NCBI GenBank assembly: GCA_050084515.1 | Contig: CM114272.1 | Location: 42,966,001 to 43,030,000 of the forward strand | DNA: 64,000 nucleotides | Direction: 5' to 3' | Source: Blasia pusilla | Taxonomy: Eukaryota; Marchantiophyta; Marchantiopsida; Blasiales | Shown: positions 56,401 to 64,000 of the stretch, piece by piece | Position numbering within the stretch: the first letter of the stretch is position 1 | Layout: each line of letters opens with the position of its first letter | Position numbers and translations under genes: made by a program | Notes under the pieces: generated by a model | What the model saw: the letters and a program-made list of their open reading frames with translations, nothing else | Databases searched by the model: none | Told to the model about the DNA's origin: nothing

Positions 56401-57720
56401 CCTACTCAACCCATCAACATGAAGGTTGGCAACCCCAGGTCTATGTACCACCTGGAAGTCATACTCCTGTAAGATAAGAGCCTACCGTGCAAGCTTCCCT
56501 GTAAGCTTGTCAGACTCCATCAACCACTTGAGCGGCTGGTGATCAGTAACAAGGGTAAACTGTGTGCCAAACAAGTTACACCTTAAGTGTGCCACAGCCC
56601 ACACTACTGCCAAGCACTCTCCCTCATATGAACTGTAGCGCGACTCCACTACATTATTCAAACGACTTGCATAGGCCACCACAAACTCCATGTGCTCATG
56701 ATCATGTTGTGTCAACACCACTCCAAGTCCCAACCTACTCCAATCAGTGTGTAACTGAAATGGGCGCCCTCTGATAGGTCTCCTCAAGATAGGCGCCGCC
56801 ACCAACTGGGCCTTGAGCTCCACAAAAGCTCTCTCCTGATCATCTCCCCAATGCCACTCCTGATTTGATTTCAACAATTGGTTCAAAGGCTTTGCCATAG
56901 CAGTAAATCCCTTCACATACCTCTGATAGTAGTTCCCCAATCCCATGAATGCTCGAACTCTACTTACATCTACCGGACAAGGAATAAGTGCAATAGCCTC
57001 TACCTTTGATTGTTGAACTCCCAAACCACCTTGATAGATCACATGACCCAAGTACTCAACATCCTCATGGAAGAACTTACACTTTCCTGGATGCAAACGT
57101 AGACCATGAGCTTTCAACCTCTCAACACCATCTGCAAATGTATCTGATGCTCCTCCACCGTGTTACTCAACACCAAGATATCATCAATGTAACACCGAAC
57201 AAAATCCAACCCTGCTAGGATCCTGTCCATCAATCTCTGAAACTTGGCATGTGCATTCTTCAACCCAAAGGGTAAGAATTTCCACTAGTACAAACAATCC
57301 TTGCCATGAGAGTTGACACCCCAAAATGTTGTCTTGGCCTTGTCACTCTCTCGAATAGGCAACTGATGGTATCCTACCCGAAGATCCAAAGTAATGAAAA
57401 TTTTTGCCTGTCCCACCACATCAAAGTTCTCCTCAGGTATAGGCATGGCAAACCTATCAACCTTGGTCTGCCGATTGATAGGACGGTAATCTCCACACAT
57501 CCGCCTATCCGTATAGTTGCCATGCACATCCTTTTTAGCAGGCATGACAGTGGCTGATGCATACTCCCCATGTGACAACTTCACTAATCCAACCTCCAAA
57601 AGGTCCAACGTCCTACTCTGAATCATGTCACTCTCCATATCACTATATCGGTAGGGACGACGGAAGATTGCCATATCACTAGCCAAATCAATCTATATAT
57701 CGGGTCCAACCAAAGCACCC
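56401..57720 (-). pseudogene. pol: Reverse transcriptase and RNase H of the methyltransferase element
   Basis: The RT opens with AIFRRPYRYSDMESDMIQ, then RMCGDYRPINRQT and FITLDLRVGYHQLPI. After a stop near 57285 come FLPFGLKNAHAKFQ and the catalytic YIDD at 57180-57191. Then GKCKFFHEDVEYLGHVIYQ and the connection region follow, and RNase H with LHTDWSRLGLGVVL, GECLAVVWAVAHL and VTDHQPLKW. A TAG follows LTGKLAR at 56482. This is a Ty3-type enzyme, clearly different in sequence from the one at 13.4-15 kb. Confidence 0.9.
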
Positions 57721-58082
57721 AACTCCTTCATGCTAAAGGCAAAACAACTCCTATAAGCACATAGGAACTGTGTGAAGCGTCGTTTCTCACCTCCCGTAAG
57801 CTTGGGCCCAAGTTATGGCTCCCAAGTCTCCTCCACTAGCACACTAGAGAGAGAGGACGATGCCATTGGCTGCTATGCAACTCCCTCACAAGATAGTACA
57901 CCCTTAGCTATACCATCACCTGAGAAAATAACTCCTCCACCAGCATGAGCAACCAACTCCACATGCCTAGCCATTACATCCCATTTACTCCAAGGATGCA
58001 AAATACTATTCTCCTCGCCCCCAACCAATGCCTCTACCATCTCAGTAGCCATCGAGCTCATCACAAGGGGTGGAAGACCCAC

Positions 58083-59418
58083 AGACATAGTCCGAAGTCG
58101 ACGCTCCTCGGCCATACCAAGACTCAAAATCCAAGTCAAACAATTCAAGTCCATGGCCTGACCCAACACATGACGTCGTGAAGCCTCAGAAATGGAAGTA
58201 ACCGCTGTCACACCAGTAGAAAATCCCATCGCACGCTCTCTCTCATCTCTCAGTTAGGCTCCACCAATTGTCGCACATGAGAGTCCCATACAAGCCCGCC
58301 GCATGTGACGAGGGAAAACTCAAAAATGTGGATAGTGCCATCCTAGGCTGGCCCACACGGTTCACCACTACCATGGGTGATCGATCAATAACCCTCACCA
58401 CCTCAGAAAGTCGCCCAATATCCAAGATACTATCCACTGTAAGGCAAGGATCCCGCTGCACTACATCATATGCTCGACGTAGAACCTCCCTAGGCAACAA
58501 GTTTGTCCACCACAAGCGTGGATGATGTGCATGCGAGCCAACTAGCGCTGCATCCAATAATACCGCAGGTCCAATCCAAGACCGCACCTCATGAACACTC
58601 GCCATCATCCGGGTCCGAGTGTCACCCAACAATGGAACATTCTCCACAATGTAAGCTGGAGCACGTGCTTGATGAACCTGAAGATGTCGTAACACCCGTA
58701 ACATCTCCCAAAACAATCAAGACCTAGGGTTGTGAAATCCCTCACCATGACCAACACGTGTATGACCTTGATAATCCAACAATCACCAAATCCATAGGAC
58801 CAACCCTCTCAAGGTCGTGCGCCCCCAACAATGCAATGTGTGACGGCAAAGCACGCCGGTACCCACGAATAGCTGATGGCGGCAACAACTCAAGATATCT
58901 CCGCATCAACTGACCAATATATCGGGATGAAACTCTCTAGGCAGTCTCATCTGCTCCACATACACGTATCTCCGCACAGGAATACCGGTCTGCAATACTG
59001 CAGCCAAACTAGTACTAATCCCACCAAAGAGATCTAACACACAAATGCCCTCCAACAGATACTGCCATACAATGGGTTTAGTATCCAAAGGGGATAAACC
59101 AACTGGACCAGAAGTAGGAGTCCGTCGTGGGGCCTCCTCTTCTTCGTGAGGTATAACAGCCTCACACCAAGCCTCCTGCCGTAGTGCACCGCCTGAACTC
59201 CAAAGTGGCACATCCAACGATGAGGATGCCACTGCTGCAAAACTAGGGACCTCCTCTACCTCTTCATGCACAGGAGAATCCATAGCAGAAACATTACCCT
59301 TCAAAAAGTCTCCTGGCCAAGTGACTACTCCACTAAAACCAGCCATAGATGCTAACACTGTTGGGGAAGACCCTCCTGGTCGAGCCCCATAAGTAAATCT
59401 CATAGGAACTTGGCTCAT
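58083..59418 (-). pseudogene. C5-cytosine DNA methyltransferase inside a retrotransposon
   Basis: After a linker, the methyltransferase runs from about 59060 to 58083. Motif I is VLDLFGGISTS (DLFGG at 59020-59034), followed by YVYVEQ. Next comes LMRRYLELLP, AIRGYRRALP and VGPMDLVIVGL. Motif IV should follow, but the Pro-Cys codons are missing at about 58771 and the frame shifts into GHTRVGHGEGFHNPRS. Motif VI is IVENVP (ENV at 58636-58644). Motif VIII is HHPRLWWTN, like HRARYFWGN of DNMT3/DRM. The end is AMGFSTGVT, then RRHVLGQAMDLN (58143-58178), the motif X type. The order I-IV-VI-VIII-X is canonical, as in DNMT3, not permuted as in plant DRM. Other breaks are a shift after YVYVE, a TGA before LFWEM and a shift near 58240. 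Confidence 0.85.
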
Positions 59419-59466
59419 ACGTCCATCCCGGGACTGCCAACCACGTCTATAAGACGTTGTCTCAGT

Positions 59467-59781
59467 CTAGTAATCCATCTGAAAACCCATCGGGTACAAT
59501 ACTGCTCCTCCAACTAGTACATCATACGACTTGGCTGATGTGACCACCGCAGGTACTCCCAACTGGGAGCTATGAGTCGCATGATCTGGTCTCAATTTTA
59601 TAGAAAAATACTCCCGTGTCATCAATTGAGACCTATCATTGGCTCCTCCAAGTGATGTTTGAATCTGGAATGGGCAAGGCTCAAGCTCTGACCTCCGAAT
59701 ACCCAAACCAATACATGTCGCCTTTCCCAACATCAAAGGTTGGGCACCAGAGTCTAACAAGACTCTATCTGGTCTATACAC
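59467..59781 (-). pseudogene. Aspartic protease of the methyltransferase element
   Basis: RVLLDSGAQPLMLGKA has the D-S-G active-site motif of retroviral-type proteases. A hydrophobic strand and YDVLVGGAVLYPMGF (the flap-to-C-terminal motif, like the ILG motif) follow. It lies directly after the zinc-knuckle frame and before the methyltransferase linker. A TAG at 59467-59469 closes the frame, but protein-like sequence goes on beyond it. Confidence 0.8.
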
Positions 59782-59784
59782 ATA

Positions 59785-60822
59785 TCATGTAGGACTCACC
59801 AATCGGAATATCCCACTCCGGTTGTCCAACATACATACACCAGGTGTAAGCCTCTCACTATCAATGGCTGGCCGGGCTGGTAATGCATCCATCTTTGCCG
59901 CTGCTGCCTGCCAAGTAGCACTCATACTCAATGCTACACTTGACATAGGGGGTCGCTCCACCGCAACACCCTCATCCACCTCAGCACGTGTAGCAGTAAC
60001 ACCCCCACGTTCACACAACGTGGCTGCTAGCTGAAATACAAGAGCTAAGTCAACTCCTAAAGCCATCAGTTCTGTGGCCAAAAACAATGGGGATCCCAAC
60101 ATAGAAGTTGCCATCCGCAATACTGCACTAGATGCTGCATCCGTATCTACTACATGCAATGTAGATGCCTCAATCCCCACTGTTGGCTCAATAGGCTGCG
60201 TAGGAACCATGGATGGAGTCCTAAGCACCTTAGACAACAAGAATGATTGGGGAAGCCTAGCCTGCCTCCGAGCCTCACCCCTCTGTGAATCCAACTCCAC
60301 AGTAGCACCACGTGGCTCTAACACTCGAGTGGCTCCTCTCGTAACTGCAGCTGATGCCTCAACCTGTGCTACACTCGCCATATAAGAGAGATCATCCCCT
60401 CCATAAGAGGTGGAAGCCCCTACTCCCAAACTTGATCTATGTTGGATACCAGCCATAATAGCCAACTTTTGCTCCAACTGCTCAATCCTGGCAGCCATAG
60501 CTGACTCTGTCATAGTGGTATGGGTAGCCACCGTAGGCTCTCCAACCACTGGTCCACCTCTACCACCCCTATCACCCCTATCACCTCGGCCTCTCGGAGC
60601 TACTCCACCGCGGCCACGGCCTGATCTCAACTCTGGATGAAGATCAAAGCAACGCTCTCGAGGATGACCTGGTCTCCCGCAATGATCACACTGAGTTGGG
60701 GCCGACTGAGGCCCATCCTCCAAAGTCCGTCTCCCATCCTCTTGGGGACAAAACCTTCTAACATGATCACCTCCACATATCCAACATGACTGTCCTTGCT
60801 GCGGGGCAGCAAATGAAGGCAA
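59785..60822 (-). CDS. gag: Nucleocapsid part of gag with two zinc knuckles
   Basis: An open frame of 345 aa. Near its N-terminus are two knuckles: CWICGGDHVRRFC (C-x2-C-x3-H-x4-C) and CDHCGRPGHPRERC (C-x2-C-x4-H-x4-C). A run of Arg-Gly (GRGRGGVAPRGRGDRGDRGG) typical of RNA-binding tails follows, then a short coiled coil (ARIEQLEQKLAIM) and an Ala- and Ser-rich linker. It would bind element RNA. The frame is the longest intact one in this element. Its link to the capsid frame upstream (60920-61103) is broken. Confidence 0.75.
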   Translation of the reverse strand: MPSFAAPQQGQSCWICGGDHVRRFCPQEDGRRTLEDGPQSAPTQCDHCGRPGHPRERCFDLHPELRSGRGRGGVAPRGRGDRGDRGGRGGPVVGEPTVATHTTMTESAMAARIEQLEQKLAIMAGIQHRSSLGVGASTSYGGDDLSYMASVAQVEASAAVTRGATRVLEPRGATVELDSQRGEARRQARLPQSFLLSKVLRTPSMVPTQPIEPTVGIEASTLHVVDTDAASSAVLRMATSMLGSPLFLATELMALGVDLALVFQLAATLCERGGVTATRAEVDEGVAVERPPMSSVALSMSATWQAAAAKMDALPARPAIDSERLTPGVCMLDNRSGIFRLVSPT

Positions 60823-61102
60823 TGGTCTCTGCGCAAGTGTCCCTCTAGGACCTTACTGAGGTGGTGTGTATCCCCCACGACTCCCACTACTACAAGACTA
60901 TGAGGTGGGCTGCTGAACATGAGAAGTAGTAGTTGTATCCCTACTGAATGCGGATGTCATCACTCTCTCCTTCACCATTTTAAGCTCAATCTTCTCAAAT
61001 AGAGCCATGGATCAATGTAGATGAATCATCACTCATAAGAGTAGCATCACGTGCCCTACGGCGCAACTCTCCGTCCAAGATCCCATACCAAAACTGGACT
61101 GC

Positions 61103-61891
61103 CTAAGCCTCAGTTACACCTTGGGTAACTGAAATCAAGCGTCGCATACGAGTGTATGCCTCACGAAGACTCTCACCAGTCTTTCGCTCAAATTCTTGAA
61201 GACTTCTCAACTTCTCTGTCTTCACTCCCTGATAATTCTTCTTCCACCTCTTGAAGAACTTTGCAACCGGGCTAAACGATGGTGGGGCACTAGTACCTCC
61301 ACTAGGACCCCCACCGGTACCTCCATGGGTATCTCCACTCGTACCCCCACTCCGGCTCATACTCGTACCACTTAACGTCGGGCTGGCTGGCATAGTAGGA
61401 GCACTACTACCAATACCACCATGAGTGATAGACACATAGCCTGGAGACCAATATTGTCTCCACGCCTCAATCTCAGCAAGATGGTCCTTCCTAAACTCAT
61501 GGTAATCATCCATGGGTGGTCCCTCCAAGTGCTGAAACAACCCGTTCCAAGCCAAGAAGGGTGTAAACAACGTGGCGTTCCGTAACATCTGCATATCACA
61601 CCACGTATCAAACTCATGCATGAAGTCCTCCAACTCAATGGTGCCCACTTCACCCGAGTATCGTCGTGGGCCCTTCATGGCCCCATATATCCCGTCTATG
61701 TCCCAAATCAATGGAGCTGCACCACTCGATAACAACGTAGAAGACTCGGTGTTTGGAACACCCTCGTCCTCCTCTTCATCAACCGTTAGAAGTGGAAAAG
61801 GTAGCCGATACCTTAATCCACTCCATGTAAAACCACCACTGTCCGCACCACGGTCGCCAACCAGACCACCAGACAACTCCGTGATGACCAA
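61103..61891 (-). pseudogene. gag: Capsid part of gag
   Basis: A 262-aa frame with an acidic N-terminus (TVDEEEDEGVPNTESS). A helical region follows (EDFMHEFDTWCDMQMLRNAT, LFTPFLAWNGLFQHL). After a Gly/Ser/Thr-rich spacer comes the retrotransposon gag signature SLQEFERKTGESLREAYTRM. The frame ends at a TAG, after which gag-like sequence continues (AVQFWYGILDGELRRRA) and decays by 60920. Confidence 0.75.
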
Positions 61892-61930
61892 CGCCGATGT
61901 CCCACCACCACCAAATTACCAGCACTAAGT

Positions 61931-62574
61931 AACCAAGTGACGTCGATGTCACTGTACTATTCTAGCTCTACTAGCTATGGATGTAGGCAACCTTATCTAT
62001 CATCACCACAAGAAGCCTCCCACGGTCTACTGGTCATCACTCCAGCCTCACTACCGGTAGCACACAGGAGTAACACTTCTCTCGAAATCAACGTCAACCC
62101 TAACAATGGGAGCGCAAGCAAGAAGCAACGATGGAGGGGATCCAAACACAAGAAGTCCAACGACAACCCTCCAATCGCAAATGGAAATCAAGGTAACACA
62201 ATCCACCAAAGGTGGCGCCCCTTGAATCCACAGAACCCACCACACAATTCTAACGGAATAGCTTCTCTGCCGCGGGTCGATGACATGCTAGTCGGACTCG
62301 TAGCACCTGAAAATGTCACCTGCATGGAAAAACTACACCGTACTATGCGCTAGAGGTCCATCAACTAGAAACCTGAGATGCATAAAGCGCCTAACACATC
62401 TCCACAGAGCACCAAATGAGCTACACCAGTGTGTACACTAACATAGCTAAGAACTCAGCAGTTAAGCGTCTTCCAGGCATAATAGCCCAAAGATGGGTGA
62501 CTAGTTATGCAACACTCAAATCACAAATCTTGCAAAAACTGCCTCACGCCCAAGCTTGCTCCTTACTCCGCCTC
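61931..62574. other. No recognised gene
   Basis: Any 5' leader and LTR of the methyltransferase element should lie here on the minus strand, but no LTR ends or initiator Met-tRNA primer site are seen. Plus-strand open frames show no domain. Confidence 0.4.
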
Positions 62575-63030
62575 TCACGCCCACTTGCCCCGAGCTACCA
62601 CCAGTTGCCTCGAAGCCTCAAAACGCCGAGACATCCCATGTTCGCCATGCTTCGTGGCGGCGAGGAAGTCCTTGTAGGAGGTGTCGTTGGTCTTGCTCCA
62701 AGCGGGCTCCAGGGAGTAGGCGAGGGTGCCCTCCAAGGAGACGTAGAATTGAGGTTCGCGATGAGAGTTGTCGATCGAGCCGTAGCTAAAGAAGAATCGC
62801 AATAGGTAGTGGCCGGAGGGGATGGAAATGTTGTAGCAATTGTTGGGCCCGTCGGACATCGAGAAGTAGCGCAGGGTCGTCAGCTCAGACTCCACGCTCC
62901 CTCGTGATGTCTCTTGTCAGCACGGACTCGACGCTCCCTCCGCTGTACCTGTAGTCGCTGTCCCACTCGTGCTCAGACATCATCACCTTCGTATTTGATC
63001 CGCAACTCTTTCGCACCGATATTGGAACTC
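62575..63030 (-). pseudogene. Malectin-like receptor ectodomain fragment
   Basis: In the minus sense it reads SCGSNTKVMMSEHEWDSDYR, YSGGSVES, then after a frame break ELTTLRYFSMSDGPNNCYNI, SGHYLLRFFFSYGSIDN and PQFYVSL. The DCGS-like start, W-x-SD, LRYF and NCY...YL-x-R-x-F-x-YG pattern is that of the malectin-like domain of plant LRR receptor kinases. A 37-bp imperfect duplication (GAGGGAGCGTCGAGTCC / GAGGGAGCGTGGAGTCT) at about 62893-62945 shifts the frame. No kinase or LRR part is in the window. It is a host-gene fragment, not a transposon. Confidence 0.6.
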
Positions 63031-63060
63031 TAGGGGAACAACCAAATCGCTCTCACGCTC

Positions 63061-63150
63061 ATCGAACGCTCTCTCTCCGGCCCCAAAACTACAAGTCCCG
63101 AAAGGCCTGTCGGGTTTAAACCCCAAAACTACAAGTCTCGAAAGGCCTCG
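63061..63150. repeat. Direct duplication of about 46 bp
   Basis: CCCCAAAACTACAAGTCCCG, AAAGGCCT and the following bases occur twice in tandem, the second copy with CTCG for CCCG. Confidence 0.8.
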
Positions 63151-63177
63151 TATGTTCTACATGTTCTAAAGCATTAT

Positions 63178-63209
63178 AAGCTACCGAGGAGCATGCTCCT
63201 CGGTAGCTT
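63178..63209. repeat. Perfect 32-nt palindrome
   Basis: AAGCTACCGAGGAGCA is followed directly by its exact reverse complement TGCTCCTCGGTAGCTT with no loop. A short T-run follows. Confidence 0.95.
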
Positions 63210-63746
63210 TTAATGAGTGAAAGCAATATAGCAATACTCTATCTTGAGTTGAATATGGAACATGTAGTGAGCTCGCGATGTCGTTCCCTTGGTTGGTAGG
63301 TGTGGATTAGTGTGTCTTGTAATCCATGTGACTTGTGGCAGTTGTGGTAAGGTGTTTAGTGGACTTAGTTGGAGAAATGGAGACCTCTCCTTGTTTTGAA
63401 GTTGGATTCACTGGCCCTCCTCAGCAACTTAATGCCAAGGCTGTTCACCTTGGCAGGTAGTGATGATCTTTGGGGATAACAAGCGGGCCCTCTTTGGGCA
63501 CCCTGCCGCTTGGAGGCAGCCCCTCCGTACAAATAGGTCAGCGAGTCCCTGTCTGGACTCTCGGGCTGGGAGCTTAAACATTCTCCCCAGATCCTAAATC
63601 AGAGCCCAGCATCCCCAAGTTGGGTGGGGAATACCGGCATGTTTATGTGAGATGATCAGAGGCCCCTCGGAGTTCGGACGAGGACAGAGAGTTCAATCTG
63701 GTCTATAGGGGGAGACCACGGTTCCATATGATCATTTTTGGTGTAT
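63210..63746. other. No recognised gene
   Basis: The stretch includes GC-rich, structured-looking sequence (about 63470-63600) with short inverted pieces, but no rRNA, tRNA or protein could be recognised. Confidence 0.4.
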
Positions 63747-64000
63747 TGTCATGACCATATGGATTATGTCGTAGAGTATAATGTGCTAGTAGAAGCCATA
63801 CCTTATGGCGGGCCGTAGTGTCTAGGTAGAGATGCGGTTTCATACATAGGGTTGGGGGTTATTCCGTTGAGGGTGACTTTTCCAGTAGGACCCGCTCTTA
63901 GGTTGGAGGATATAGTGTGGAGTACACTCAAAGAACAGTTAGTTCTTTGAGTTGAGTCTGTTGCGTTGGGAGTTAGCCTTGATAGTGAGTAGAGCTCTTG
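63747..64000 (+). repeat. LTR-like block running off the window
   Basis: It begins TGTCATGACCATATGG and matches the reverse complement of 54467 down to about 54215, including CTACTAGCACA-, ACCCTATGTATGAAACCGC- and AAGAACTAATTGTTC-like stretches. It is in the opposite orientation to the left copies, so it is not the partner LTR of the minus-strand element. Confidence 0.8.

Larger units (their letters stand above)
54590..61930 (-). mobile_element. Ty3/gypsy element carrying a DNA methyltransferase and a PHD finger
   Basis: On the minus strand the order is gag, two zinc knuckles, protease, C5-cytosine methyltransferase, RT, RNase H, integrase, PHD finger. This is Ty3 order (integrase last) with two added chromatin-related modules. 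LTR-like sequence lies at its 3' side (54470-54589 and 53973-54467). No matching 5' LTR or primer site was found on the right up to 63.7 kb, so that end is truncated or not recognised. Several frameshifts and stops make this copy inactive. Confidence 0.87.

Noticed and set aside
59822-60640. Plus-strand frames opposite the zinc-knuckle gag
   Set aside because: Shadows of the minus-strand coding sequence, which carries the knuckles and Arg-Gly tail.
63470-63600. Possible rRNA or structured RNA
   Set aside because: GC-rich with short complementary pieces, but no match to a known RNA gene that I recognise.

Overview
The window looks like nuclear DNA of a green plant, probably from a non-seed lineage (bryophyte or charophyte grade). 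Seen directly: a long degenerate array of the plant telomere unit TTTAGGG, Ty3 and Ty1/copia retrotransposons primed by an initiator-Met-tRNA-type site, a malectin-like receptor fragment, wide intergenic spaces and almost no intact genes. Placement in a non-seed lineage is inference. It rests mainly on a retrotransposon that carries a cytosine methyltransferase, a combination I recall being reported from charophyte algae and dinoflagellates.

Region 1 (about 2.6-9.1 kb) holds the only clean, unbroken genes: three intronless paralogues for six-helix membrane proteins. They resemble the bacterial SdpI/YhfL immunity-protein family, with a DUF1648-like N-terminal part and an SdpI-like C-terminal part. 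The order is minus, minus, plus.

Region 2 (10.9-19.3 kb) is a Ty3/gypsy chromovirus with about 1-kb LTRs, gag, protease, RT, RNase H, integrase and a C-terminal chromodomain. Its 3' LTR is split by an inverted solo LTR of the same family. Region 3 (20.7-21.7 kb) is the interstitial telomere-like array. Region 4 (22.3-24.1 kb, minus) is a decayed DUF7869-type gene. Region 5 (24.27-31.11 kb) is a Ty1/copia element with a perfect 5-bp target duplication; it contains an LTR-like insertion in its integrase gene and an hAT transposase fragment between integrase and RT.

Region 6 (31.4-38.9 kb) holds two decayed minus-strand ORFs, clusters of the palindrome GGATCTTAAGATCC, a long hairpin, a tandem array of about 151-bp units and several foldbacks. 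Region 7 (38.9-46.9 kb) has another solo LTR with a perfect target duplication and a long decayed gene of unknown type. Region 8 (47-53.9 kb) is a copia remnant interrupted by a minus-strand LINE that abuts a (GA)43 tract.

Region 9 (54.5-61.9 kb, minus) is the most unusual part. It is a Ty3/gypsy element whose order is gag, two zinc knuckles, protease, C5-cytosine methyltransferase (DNMT3-like motif order), RT, RNase H, integrase and a C-terminal PHD finger. The element would have carried both a writer of DNA methylation and a histone-reader-type domain. This copy is broken: the catalytic Pro-Cys of the methyltransferase is missing and the integrase catalytic Glu is Lys. The window ends with a malectin-like fragment, a perfect 32-nt palindrome and the start of another LTR.

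Nearly all element genes carry stops and frameshifts. Several of these fit C-to-T decay of methylated cytosines. The three SdpI-like genes carry none.
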